From Caldanaerobius fijiensis DSM 17918 (GTDB lineage: Bacteria > Bacillota > Thermoanaerobacteria > Thermoanaerobacterales > Caldanaerobiaceae), in assembly GCF_900129075.1 (NCBI RefSeq), contig NZ_FQVH01000014.1:1-61057 (forward strand): a stretch of DNA of 61,057 nucleotides, given 5' to 3'. The notes beneath the pieces were generated by a model that was given only the letters and a program-made list of their open reading frames with translations, was not told where the DNA came from and did not search any database. Below are positions 7,638 through 16,333 of the stretch, in pieces. Positions within the stretch are counted from its first letter, which is position 1, and each line of letters starts with the position of its first letter. The translations under genes and the position numbers were made by a program.

Positions 7638-8921
7638 ATGAGGTATGTGATTATAGGTGCCAGCGCTGCTGGAATGAGTTGCGCGAGAAATCTTAGGAAA
7701 TTAGACAGGGAAGGAGATATAACTTTAATTTCAAAGGATCAGATGGTATATTCCCGTTGTATGCTTCACCTTTTTATCAGCGGCGACAGGTCTTTGGATG
7801 AAATGACATTTGTGGAAGATGATTTTTTTGAGAGGAACAAGATACAGTGGATAAAGGGCACCGAGATAGTAAAGGTTCAGCCTTATGAAAAACGCGTTAT
7901 TGCTTCTGATGGAAGAGAGTATACATACGATAAGCTCCTTATAGCTACCGGTTCTACACCTATTGTTCCGCCTTTGGAAGGGTTACATGAAGGAATGGAA
8001 AAAGGCAGGTACATCTTTACGTTAAAAAACATAGGCGATGCCCAGAGGATCAAAGAAGCCTCTAAGGCGTGCAAACGCGCTGTAGTGATCGGTGGAGGCC
8101 TTATAGGGTTGGACGTAGCAGTAAGCCTTAATAGACGCGGAGTTAAAGTGACTGTGGTGGAGATGAAAGAGCATATATTGCCTCAGCAACTGGACCAAAA
8201 AGCGGCTCAGAATTACGAGGAGCTTTTTGGAGAAAAAGGGATAGAAATCATGACGGGTAAGGCGATTTCAAAAATAATTTATAGCGCTACAGGGGACGTG
8301 AAGGGAGTTGCCTTATCCGACGGCAGCACAATTGATGCCGATATGATAATCGTGGCGGTAGGTGTAAAGCCCAGTTTTCCCGAGGTGGAAGGGGGACAGC
8401 TTAAAACTCAAAAAGGCATTTTGGTAGACGAACATCAGAGAAGCTCTATAGAGGATGTTTATGCAGCTGGTGACGTATGTCAGTCTTATGAGATGTTTAT
8501 AAGGCAATACACACTAACGCCGATTTGGCCTGTGGCTGTAAGGCAAGGGGAGGTGGCGGCATACAATATGGTAGGGATAAATAAGGTCCTTGAAGATAAC
8601 TTTGCTTTTAAAAATTCCATGAAGTTTTTTGGCCTGCCCACCATAAGCTATGGTTATGCTGAACCGCCTGATAGTAGCTACGATGTCGCGGTATGTGATG
8701 GCCCCGGGTATTATTACAAGGTGGTGTATAAGGGAAATATTATCTATGGAGCTATAATACAGGGAGATATAGCAGGAGCGGGTGTGTTGGGTAAGCTCAT
8801 ACAGAACAGGTGTGACATTTCGCGCAAATTGCATCAAGGCAGATGGGATAGTGTCTTTAGTTTAACTTATGGAGATTTTTTCAGTGAAAGTGAAGATGGA
8901 GCTTTTCATTTTGTTTGTTGA
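7638..8921 (+). CDS. FAD/NAD(P)-dependent oxidoreductase of the CODH-ferredoxin module
   Basis: 427 residues of the pyridine nucleotide-disulfide oxidoreductase class. N-terminal FAD loop 'YVIIGASAAGMSCARNLRKL' (3-22), second Rossmann motif 'AVVIGGGLIGLDVAVSL' for NAD(P), and 'VYAAGDVCQS' near 275-285. Cys41 ('YSRCML') sits where NADH oxidase and CoA-disulfide reductase relatives carry their redox cysteine. The C-terminal dimer domain is shorter and different from theirs. CooS-CooF-flavoprotein sets are known in several anaerobes and are thought to link CooS electrons to NAD(P)+. I infer the same here, limited by the unusual CooS. A terminator follows at 8931. Confidence 0.9.
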   Translation: MRYVIIGASAAGMSCARNLRKLDREGDITLISKDQMVYSRCMLHLFISGDRSLDEMTFVEDDFFERNKIQWIKGTEIVKVQPYEKRVIASDGREYTYDKLLIATGSTPIVPPLEGLHEGMEKGRYIFTLKNIGDAQRIKEASKACKRAVVIGGGLIGLDVAVSLNRRGVKVTVVEMKEHILPQQLDQKAAQNYEELFGEKGIEIMTGKAISKIIYSATGDVKGVALSDGSTIDADMIIVAVGVKPSFPEVEGGQLKTQKGILVDEHQRSSIEDVYAAGDVCQSYEMFIRQYTLTPIWPVAVRQGEVAAYNMVGINKVLEDNFAFKNSMKFFGLPTISYGYAEPPDSSYDVAVCDGPGYYYKVVYKGNIIYGAIIQGDIAGAGVLGKLIQNRCDISRKLHQGRWDSVFSLTYGDFFSESEDGAFHFVC

Positions 8922-8930
8922 TGCGTTAAT

Positions 8931-8957
8931 GAGCCTTATGGCTCTTATTTTTTTATC
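8931..8957 (+). terminator. Rho-independent terminator of the cooS operon
   Basis: gagcc-ttat-ggctc hairpin followed by tta and a run of seven T, ten bases after the oxidoreductase stop codon. Confidence 0.8.
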
Positions 8958-9236
8958 TTTTATTCATATATATGCTAAAATAAAATTGAGCCAAATAAAG
9001 TACTGAGGTCAGGGCTATGAAAGAGCTTATAGCTGTAATGAGATAAGATACAAATAGAGCATCTCGATGAATTAGAGAGAAAGCCTCGAACGATGAAAAA
9101 TGCCCAGCTATTAAAGCACACTGAAGTAACTGATGATATTTTGAATTACAAAGATAAGGTTACAGGAGATGATGGCGCCCAATTTGTAAAATTACTGAAA
9201 CTGCTTATCCAGTATGGATATGAGGGAGGAATTCAT
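8958..9236. other. Intergenic stretch with a decayed, unidentified reading frame
   Basis: Between the cooS terminator and the phosphotransferase start, 280 bases hold no recognisable intact gene. A frame open from about 9057 ('LDELERKPRTMKNAQLLKHTEV...') is continuous with the downstream gene, but the strong ribosome binding site at 9222-9229 shows that the downstream protein starts at 9237. The upstream codons look like the eroded tail of an older gene I cannot name. Confidence 0.35.
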
Positions 9237-10175
9237 ATGGATGAGAAAATCGTAAAACAAATTTTTCTTCAAAATAACTTAGGAGAAGTTAAATCAATCA
9301 AAAAAATCGAAATTGGTTTCACAAACAAAGTATATTTAATAAATAACGAGTTTATTCTTAAAGTTTGTGAGGATGAAGAAAACGAAGATAATTTTGAGAA
9401 AGAGGTTTTTTTCTATGATTTCTTCAAGGATAAAATCCCTGTTCCACAAATCAGTGTATATGACAATTCTAAGAAGGTTTATAACAAATTTTTCATGATA
9501 TATCCCAAAATTCAGGGAGATAATTTGTATTCAAAATGGCATTTGATGAGTAATTCCGAGAGAAGGGATATAATAAGACAACTATGTGAAATTTTAAGAG
9601 TAATTAACAAATCTTCTTATGAAGAGTTCACAAAAAGATTTAAATTAAATTCTTCGGTCAATTGGCATGACAGAATACTTGATCAAATCCAGAATTCCTT
9701 GAAGAAAATTGAAGATAAGAAAATTATATCGACGGAATTTGTACAAGCAATCAAGAACTTTATAAAAGAAAATCATAATGTCTTAACTGAACAAAAAATC
9801 GCTTTAGTTTATTGGGATGCGCATTTTGACAACATCCTGATTCAGGGTAACATAATTGTCGGAATTTTGGATTTTGAAAGAACAAACTTATCTTCTATTG
9901 ATTTCGCTTTGGATACTATAAGAAGAATGGCTGAGTATCCAAAAAAATATATGTCTAAAGAATTTAGAAAATTTGCCAAAAAAGAAGATTATGCAAAACT
10001 TTTAGAATGGTTTCATGAATTTTATCCTGAACTATTTGAATTTAAGAATTTAGGTAAGAGGTTAGATTTGTATGCGATTGAACATGATTTGAAAGATTTA
10101 ATTGGATGGCCTAATGATAATGAAGTAAAGCAAATGATTGCAAAAACAATAAACTATAATAGCTTGACTTTTTAG
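9237..10175 (+). CDS. Aminoglycoside phosphotransferase (APH)/choline-kinase-fold protein
   Basis: 312 residues from ATG 9237, preceded by GAGGGAGG. A kinase-like fold is visible: 'KIEIGFTNKVYLINNEFILKV' (nucleotide loop and Lys), 'FEKEVFFYDFF', the Brenner-type motif 'LVYWDAHFDNILI' (His-x-Asp-x4-Asn variant, catalytic Asp) and 'GILDFERT' (metal-binding Asp). APH-fold enzymes phosphorylate aminoglycosides, choline, homoserine, sugars and others. The substrate cannot be read from sequence, and resistance should not be assumed. The gene is much richer in A/T, and in AAA/AAT/ATA codons, than the neighbouring cooS operon and is flanked by gene fragments, suggesting horizontal transfer. Confidence 0.8.
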   Translation: MDEKIVKQIFLQNNLGEVKSIKKIEIGFTNKVYLINNEFILKVCEDEENEDNFEKEVFFYDFFKDKIPVPQISVYDNSKKVYNKFFMIYPKIQGDNLYSKWHLMSNSERRDIIRQLCEILRVINKSSYEEFTKRFKLNSSVNWHDRILDQIQNSLKKIEDKKIISTEFVQAIKNFIKENHNVLTEQKIALVYWDAHFDNILIQGNIIVGILDFERTNLSSIDFALDTIRRMAEYPKKYMSKEFRKFAKKEDYAKLLEWFHEFYPELFEFKNLGKRLDLYAIEHDLKDLIGWPNDNEVKQMIAKTINYNSLTF

Positions 10176-10336
10176 AATGATAAACGTGGCTAAATCACGT
10201 AAAGCAAAGCAAATGGGATACAGTCGACAATAATGAGCAGGTACAAACCGCACATAGATGGCTTTTATCAAGTGACAACGTTCAATGAACTTGTAAGTTT
10301 TTTGGAACGGGTTGTAGTATAAGAGAAAATGAAAGT

Positions 10337-10372
10337 AGCGGAAATTTTGTAGCAATTAACAAAATTTCCGCT
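10337..10372. repeat. Perfect 14-bp hairpin in a gene-poor stretch after the APH gene
   Basis: agcggaaattttgt, an 8-base loop, then acaaaatttccgct. No T-run follows. It lies in 10176-10450, where the only other signal is an open frame 10212-10322 ('SRYKPHIDGFYQVTTF...ERVVV', stop TAA) that looks like the last codons of a lost gene, possibly a transposase, which I cannot identify. Confidence 0.5.
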
Positions 10373-10455
10373 CTCAATAAACTTAAGTAGGAAAATGGCA
10401 GAAATTCGACCTTTTATTATTTTTTTTAAAACCTTCCAACCCGCATAAATAGTAG

Positions 10456-10528
<73 letters not shown>

Positions 10529-10568
10529 TTAATCAAGCATTCAGCAACTCTCGCCCTGACAGTTCTAT

Positions 10569-10597
10569 ATTCTATCAAACAAAAAGCATTTTGTCAA
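10569..10597 (-). promoter_or_regulatory. Promoter of tRNA-Lys
   Basis: On the minus strand TTGACA (complement of 10592-10597), a 17-base spacer and TAGAAT (complement of 10569-10574) lie 40 bases upstream of the tRNA. The -35 overlaps the stop codon of the transposase fragment 10594-10749. Confidence 0.75.
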
Positions 10598-10749
10598 CAC
10601 CTATATACGAAAATTTGGTTACAGGCATTTTGGCAGAGTTTATATACTCCTTTTTCGAGTTCATAAAAATCTTTGCTTTCATTGATTATTTTTATTAATC
10701 CGTTACAAAAAAGAAGGACTGCACCTACTATGTGTCGAATATTTAACAT
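10594..10749 (-). pseudogene. UPF0236/ISLre2-type transposase, N-terminal fragment
   Basis: 51 codons from ATG (complement of 10747-10749): 'NGLIKIINESKDFYELEKGVYKL'. This resembles the first residues of ISLre2 (UPF0236) transposases, which open with a short helix and an 'xDFYELExxVY' motif. An AAGGAG sequence precedes it. The frame then hits a stop and the other roughly 400 residues, including any catalytic domain, are missing. The remaining bases up to 10862 show only AT-rich DNA. Confidence 0.55.
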
Positions 10750-10862
10750 AAGACTTTATACTCCTTTGTATTTTTATTTTTTTGCGGTGAGATTTTTTTC
10801 TACATTTGAGTGCCTTTTTCCTCTTTGATAATACCTAATGGGAAAGAGGGGGGGATAAAACT

Positions 10863-11057
10863 ATGGTTTGGGATTATTTTATTTTGGTAAGTTTAGTGGT
10901 ATCAGCAATGGCTTTATATTTTAACACGATAAGTATAATTAAAAAAATTCATAGAGGGGAAGAGACATTTAAGGATACTTTTTTGGGAAGCATCTTATTT
11001 GGATACATCATGTTATGTTTTTTTACGCGTATCCTATCTATATTAAACCATGTTTAG
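10863..11057 (+). CDS. Small membrane protein of unknown function
   Basis: 64 residues, preceded by a purine-rich ribosome binding site (aaagagggggggataaaact). Two hydrophobic segments, about residues 4-24 and 42-60, are separated by a charged loop 'KKIHRGEETFKD', giving a hairpin-like inner-membrane topology. I recognise no family. It stands alone between the transposase fragment and the giant peptidase gene. A hairpin (cctcttt/aaagagg) lies just upstream at about 10821-10851. Confidence 0.5.
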   Translation: MVWDYFILVSLVVSAMALYFNTISIIKKIHRGEETFKDTFLGSILFGYIMLCFFTRILSILNHV

Positions 11058-11185
11058 CAAATTATAGTTTTATTAATCTTTAAAAAGTTTTGCATTTAAT
11101 ATTGCAATTTGAAGTGCTTGATATTTCATAGGATAGAGGATATATTAAAATAAATAAATTAATGATATAGACTGGAGGTATTTTG

Positions 11186-14100
11186 ATGCAAAGTTTGGAA
11201 GAATTATTTACGATAAATGGTATATTCAACGATTTTAATAAAGATGGTCTTGCGGATAGTATGAAAGGTTGCATTATTTTAGATGAGAATTCAAGTATTT
11301 CAGCAAAGAAGGTAGCAGCAAATCTCGCTGCAAGAATAGGATTTGAAACAACAGGATTAAATTTGCCAGTTGTGAAAGTGACTGCAATATCAAAGCTACC
11401 AGGCGTCAATATCTATATTAAACTTGAGAACAGCGACGATGAATGGGCTGATAATATAGTTACAATAGAATTGGTTAGGGATGAAACAGAAAGTTCAGTG
11501 CTAATAAAGTCTTCTTCGGAAAAAGCCCTAGAATATGGGGGCAGTTATTTATATGCTAGATTTCCTTATGTATGGCAGGTCAAGGAAGGGGCTTTAAAAT
11601 TCGATGAGGTAAAAGCGAGTATTTTAAGAAAATTGCCTGTAAAAAAGGCTGAACTCATAAAGCTGGTTATTGATAACAGGTATGAAGGAATTTACAGCTG
11701 CAAGTTTCTTTTAGTCGCTGAAAATATAGATTATGCCATGGATTGCATAAAACAAAATTTAAAGGAATTTATGTGGAATTTTGTGGGTGAAACGGAGCTT
11801 TTATTGAGTGACGGAGTTAAAGAGAGGAGCGTGGTTATTAAGGGGCATGAATTAAGCAATAGTAGAGATTTTGAATGTTGCAGAATAGAAAGTTGTTTTA
11901 ACACTTCAAAATCCTATATTGACGTTTGCAATTTGTATGAAATTGGTGGTTTACTGGAAGATACCGATGGAGATTTTATACCTGATAGCGTTTCTTGTAA
12001 AATCGTCATTCCCGATGAAGCTGATGATTATGAGGTTATTGCCGCCAGCAATGTGGCAGCGAGACTTGGAATTGAAACTGTGGGCATCACACTTCCTTTA
12101 GTGTGCTGTGAAAAAGAGTTTAAAAAAGGATGTAAGACTTCCATTTTTATAGGTCGGACTGCGGAGCGGTACATAAATGGCAGTGATAGCGAAGGGAAAA
12201 ATGATTATACTAGTCAAATCAAGGTTTTGCATGACGACGGTAGTGATGTTGTATTAATATGCGGGGAAAAGCAAGACTTGCTTGATACATCGATTTGTTT
12301 TTCTGAAGTACTTCCTTATTTGGATAAGAATAAAGATTTGGCAATAAATGACTTAAAGCAGACAATCAATGAGGTGCTAAGTGGGACAACTTTAGATGGC
12401 CAGATAACGGCATTGGCAGCAGAATTAAGATCTCTTGAAGGGAAGGTTGCCGGGAAAGAAGTCAAGTGCTATTTTGAGAAAAGTGATAGTGGTCTTGATA
12501 GCAAATCATATTTTGACGTTAGAGCATATTTTAAGCACAAATTCAACTTAAAAAATATTGAGTTTAATTCATATAAGGATGAACAGATAGTATGGCAAAA
12601 GTATTATGATATACCTTGGGAAGTTGATAAGTTTAAGGAAATCTTGGAACAAAAAGTATACCCGAGAATTGGTGAGGGTGACAGAGTTGTAATAGAAGGG
12701 CTTTTGAGTGAGGAAAAAGAGGTAAGGAATAAATTGGAAGACGAAATACGTCAAAGGCTAGAAGAGAAAGGCGCGCATTTAGAAAAGATTGATATCTATT
12801 GTTCTTATAAGCAGGGTCTCAGCTGGATAATGGAGAAAATTGTACCTAAAATAAAGGAAATGAATGTGCAAGACAAGATTGGAGAAATCCTTATAAGATT
12901 CAAGCGATTTTTAAGAGAAGGCAAGGATGATTGGGGCAGCATTGAGGGAGCCCTGCCTAGTTATGATTCCTATAATGGCGATGATGAAAAGTGGTTTGAC
13001 TTACCAATAAGATGGTTGCAGGAAATCTATCCTGTTGACGATTTACTTGCAAAGGAATTGAATATAGATAGAGAAAAAATCCGTTTTGAAACTTTTGAGG
13101 ATGATGATGCCACTTATGAAATAATAGTAAAAAATTTTGAAGGGGAAATAATCTTAGGAGATTGTTATAAGGTAAAATATTCGGAAAGGCCTTACCTAGA
13201 TGAGTATCCTAAAATAGGAAAGGTTCATCCTTCAACGGGATGGATTACAGTGCGCGTCAATGGAAAAGTAATAGTCGATGAAAATATAAAGACTGACCTG
13301 GAACATATATGGGATATATACCAGCGGGAGATTTTAAACAGATGCAAGAATTACGTACTGGAAAGGACCAATGGACAACCTGCAGTAGAGAAACAACCAT
13401 TTTTTAAGGAGTTAAAAATGGAGATTTATGCAAGCGAGCCGGACTATGACCTTAATATTCGAGAAGACAGGATATCTGCTTTGGATGCACTGCATGAAGA
13501 TATGTACTTTGTGGCACTAGATTTTTTTAAAACCTTTGGGGAAAGAAGTATAGGGAAGGCTTTGTCAGAGCCGGGACTGATACTGCCATATATTGAGAAG
13601 AGAAATGGTCAACCTTCTAGTATAAAAGTTAGTTTATCTTCAGAAAAATATCCAGGTCCAAGGTTCTATATTGAAGATGATTTATATCAAATAAAAAAGC
13701 TAGACAGTTATTCTATCAGAGTTGATAGAATTGGTATGAAAAATGGAGAAATACAAGAACTGGAAGTAGATGTTTTTGCTGAGGATAATTTTGAAAGGAT
13801 CTCTCTGCTGCTAGAGACTTTTTGTGAGCTTTACAACAGTGGCTTGAGAACCAGAACTTTAAAGGCAGCGGCGCGCTCGTTAAATAAAATTAAGATCAAT
13901 TTATATGATACAACTCGACGCACTTTACTATATGAAATAAATGTAAAAGGAGGAGATGACAAAGGTTGTTATGAGTATCCGAAGCTTTCAGAAAGTCGAT
14001 TAAATATCCCACAAGATAAAGTTATAGGTTATGAGGATTATATTGAAATTATAAATCAGCTTAAAAATATCCCTGAAGTGAATATATGGGAGGTCAGCAG

Positions 14101-15088
14101 GTCTTATCAAGGAAGGAGCATTTACGCTGTAGACATAACCTCTGAGTTTAATGTAAGCCTTTGTTCCAGGACTAAATTAATAAACTATAAACCTACCTAT
14201 ATGATAGTCAACAGGCATCATGCTAATGAAGTGTCGAGTACGAATTCATCGTTTATGTTGATTCAAAAATTTATAACAGATGAGCGCTATAGAGAGTACC
14301 TTAAAAAAATAAATCTTACTATTATTCCTATGGAAAATCCCGACGGAAGCTATATTCACTACCAACTGCAAAAGCAAAATCCTAAATGGAAACTTCACGT
14401 GGCAAGATATAACTCGGTGGGTAAAGAGATTGCTAATGACTACTGGAAGGAGACAAAGTACGGAGAAAGCGAAGCAGTACCACGAGTCTGGAGAAAGTGG
14501 TTACCCGATGTGTTGGTCGATAACCATGGAGTTCCTTCTCATGAATGGGATCAGCAATTTTCTGGATATGTAGCGCCGTGGTTTAGGGGGTTCTGGCTTC
14601 CCAGAGGAATATTTTATGGATATTTTTACTATTTGGATAAACCTGGTTTCGAATACCAAAAAGAAGTATTTGAGCAGATGCAAAGAAAAGTAGCCGAGCG
14701 GCTTAATGAAGATGGAGAAGTTGTAAAGTGGCAACTGGACTGGAAGGATAGATTTGAAAAGTATGCAAGCAGCTGGATGCCTAAAATGTTTCCGGCAGAT
14801 TATTATAAGAACTATATATTTTATTGGGTTGCATGTAAACCTGAACAATCCAGCAGGCATGCTGCTCATCGCTATCCTAACGTCACAACGGTAGACTGGA
14901 TTACAGAGGTTTCTGATGAAACAGCGCAAGGAGATTATTTGAAATTCTGCTCAAAGGTTCATCACATCGCAGATATGGCCATCATTGATTTGATAAGTAA
15001 CGCCATTATAGAAATAAAAGATTTTTCTTCAGAAAAACATGGTGAAGTTACTCTAAAGAGGATTAGAAAGAGACCGCTAAGTTTCTAA
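11186..15088 (+). CDS. Giant M14-type zinc carboxypeptidase-like protein with duplicated N-terminal module
   Basis: 1300 residues from ATG 11186 (GGAGG 8 bases upstream; the adjacent TTG 11183 is an alternative). The C-terminal domain has the M14 metal site: 'HHANEVSS' gives His1012 and Glu1015, 'DNHGVP' gives His1114, and 'DWITEVSDE' gives the probable general base Glu1241. The N-terminal half contains two related modules (about 8-60 and 250-310), each with an acidic loop, 'DFNKDGLADS' and 'DTDGDFIPDS', like Ca-binding thrombospondin-type or dockerin-type loops, followed by 'AANLAARIGFETTG' or 'ASNVAARLGIETVG'. No signal peptide or membrane span is seen, so it should be cytoplasmic or exported by another route. 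The substrate is unknown; D-amino-acid, poly-glutamate or peptidoglycan peptides are possible. Confidence 0.8.
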   Translation: MQSLEELFTINGIFNDFNKDGLADSMKGCIILDENSSISAKKVAANLAARIGFETTGLNLPVVKVTAISKLPGVNIYIKLENSDDEWADNIVTIELVRDETESSVLIKSSSEKALEYGGSYLYARFPYVWQVKEGALKFDEVKASILRKLPVKKAELIKLVIDNRYEGIYSCKFLLVAENIDYAMDCIKQNLKEFMWNFVGETELLLSDGVKERSVVIKGHELSNSRDFECCRIESCFNTSKSYIDVCNLYEIGGLLEDTDGDFIPDSVSCKIVIPDEADDYEVIAASNVAARLGIETVGITLPLVCCEKEFKKGCKTSIFIGRTAERYINGSDSEGKNDYTSQIKVLHDDGSDVVLICGEKQDLLDTSICFSEVLPYLDKNKDLAINDLKQTINEVLSGTTLDGQITALAAELRSLEGKVAGKEVKCYFEKSDSGLDSKSYFDVRAYFKHKFNLKNIEFNSYKDEQIVWQKYYDIPWEVDKFKEILEQKVYPRIGEGDRVVIEGLLSEEKEVRNKLEDEIRQRLEEKGAHLEKIDIYCSYKQGLSWIMEKIVPKIKEMNVQDKIGEILIRFKRFLREGKDDWGSIEGALPSYDSYNGDDEKWFDLPIRWLQEIYPVDDLLAKELNIDREKIRFETFEDDDATYEIIVKNFEGEIILGDCYKVKYSERPYLDEYPKIGKVHPSTGWITVRVNGKVIVDENIKTDLEHIWDIYQREILNRCKNYVLERTNGQPAVEKQPFFKELKMEIYASEPDYDLNIREDRISALDALHEDMYFVALDFFKTFGERSIGKALSEPGLILPYIEKRNGQPSSIKVSLSSEKYPGPRFYIEDDLYQIKKLDSYSIRVDRIGMKNGEIQELEVDVFAEDNFERISLLLETFCELYNSGLRTRTLKAAARSLNKIKINLYDTTRRTLLYEINVKGGDDKGCYEYPKLSESRLNIPQDKVIGYEDYIEIINQLKNIPEVNIWEVSRSYQGRSIYAVDITSEFNVSLCSRTKLINYKPTYMIVNRHHANEVSSTNSSFMLIQKFITDERYREYLKKINLTIIPMENPDGSYIHYQLQKQNPKWKLHVARYNSVGKEIANDYWKETKYGESEAVPRVWRKWLPDVLVDNHGVPSHEWDQQFSGYVAPWFRGFWLPRGIFYGYFYYLDKPGFEYQKEVFEQMQRKVAERLNEDGEVVKWQLDWKDRFEKYASSWMPKMFPADYYKNYIFYWVACKPEQSSRHAAHRYPNVTTVDWITEVSDETAQGDYLKFCSKVHHIADMAIIDLISNAIIEIKDFSSEKHGEVTLKRIRKRPLSF

Positions 15089-15145
15089 ATATCATAACAG
15101 TAGAGCGGATTGTTACAGTTAAATATTAGCAATATGGAATATTGG

Positions 15146-15178
15146 TTGGCGTTCAATTGATTTTCAATTGAACGCCAA
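15146..15178. terminator. Perfect 15-bp hairpin between convergent genes, probable bidirectional terminator
   Basis: ttggcgttcaattga, loop ttt, tcaattgaacgccaa, between the M14 peptidase gene (plus) and the ABC-2 permease gene (minus). The position fits a shared terminator, but no clear U-tract follows on either strand. Confidence 0.55.
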
Positions 15179-15202
15179 TAATTAAGGGCGATAATTGTGT
15201 TC

Positions 15203-16327
15203 CTAATCAAGTCTCTTCCTAAACCTTAACACGGCAGCTATTAGAAGAACCACACCAATGATAGTCATTATGAGAATTTGCTGCGAAAGAATGTTAGCAT
15301 CTATGCCTTTAATGATGATTCCCCTTAATATAACGAGAAAATACGTCAAAGGGAAAATATCGCTTATTGCCCTTATAGCAACAGGCATTTGTTCGCGAGG
15401 AAAAATAAATCCAGAGAGAATGATAGTAGGTAATAAAGTCAAAAAAGCTCCTTGCATTGCCTGTGTCTGAGTTTTTGCAACTGTGGATATTAAAATGCCT
15501 ATTGCCAATGAACAAATGATAAAATCAAATCCCAAAATTAACAGTAGGTATATGTTGCCGTTAATAGGTATGTGGAACCAGTACACGCTCAATGCCAACA
15601 CCATCAAAAAATCTGCATACCCTATGATTATATAGGGTATAAGTTTGCCTACCATCAGTTCGGCGGATTTCACTGGCGTAACGATAAGTTGTTCCATTGT
15701 ACCCCTTTCTTTTTCTCTAACAAGAGCAAATGCTGTTAGGATTATAGTGATGTTTTGCATGACAAGTCCTAATAAACCAGGTATTGTAAAATCCAATGTA
15801 TTTAAGTTGGGATTGTATTCAACTTTGGTTCTTAAATCTATTCCAGATGGCAGAAAGCGCACACCTTTTTTTGATAAATCATTAATTATATTCTTATTAG
15901 AGAATGATTGGGCAACCATTACCCCGCTTGATAGTGCTGTTCTTGCAGTTGTAGGGTCTGAGCCGTCTATTTTCAAGAGCACAGGCGTTGGCTTGCTTTT
16001 ATATAGAGAGAAGTCCGATGGGATGATTAAAGCAGCCCGCACTTTTCCTTCGGCAAGCAGCATATCGAGATCTTTTATGTTATCAACATAGTAATCTGGA
16101 TCAAAATAAAGTGAATTTTTATATGCCCTTATTAGATCTCTGCTTTCCTGGGTCTTGCTTTGATCTAAAACGGCCATAGGTATATGTTCTACTTCTGTTG
16201 CTACCGCATACCCAAAAAGAAATAACATGACTACAGGCATCACCAGCGATATGATCAGGCTTGGTTTGTCTCTTTTTATTTGTATGAATTCTTTTTTGAT
16301 AATGGCATAAAGTCTATGTATGTCCAT
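15203..16327 (-). CDS. ABC-2-type exporter permease (YhhJ/YbhR-like)
   Basis: 374 residues. It starts 'MDIHRLYAIIKKEFIQIKRDKPSL', then TM1 'IISLVMPVVMLFLFGYA', a large extracytoplasmic domain (about 45-180) with 'MAVLDQSKTQESRDLI', and five C-terminal membrane helices with the ABC-2 signature 'ALVREKERGTMEQLIVTPVKS'. Such permeases pair with one ATPase and a HlyD adaptor for efflux of drugs or other small molecules. The gene lies 6 bases after the fused adaptor-ATPase gene. The permease itself looks intact, but its partner is abnormal (see 16334-17692). Confidence 0.9.
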   Translation of the reverse strand: MDIHRLYAIIKKEFIQIKRDKPSLIISLVMPVVMLFLFGYAVATEVEHIPMAVLDQSKTQESRDLIRAYKNSLYFDPDYYVDNIKDLDMLLAEGKVRAALIIPSDFSLYKSKPTPVLLKIDGSDPTTARTALSSGVMVAQSFSNKNIINDLSKKGVRFLPSGIDLRTKVEYNPNLNTLDFTIPGLLGLVMQNITIILTAFALVREKERGTMEQLIVTPVKSAELMVGKLIPYIIIGYADFLMVLALSVYWFHIPINGNIYLLLILGFDFIICSLAIGILISTVAKTQTQAMQGAFLTLLPTIILSGFIFPREQMPVAIRAISDIFPLTYFLVILRGIIIKGIDANILSQQILIMTIIGVVLLIAAVLRFRKRLD

Positions 16328-16333
16328 GCATTG

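Noticed and set aside
9237-10175. Calling the APH-fold gene an antibiotic-resistance gene
   Set aside because: The fold is shared by many small-molecule kinases and no feature points to aminoglycosides.
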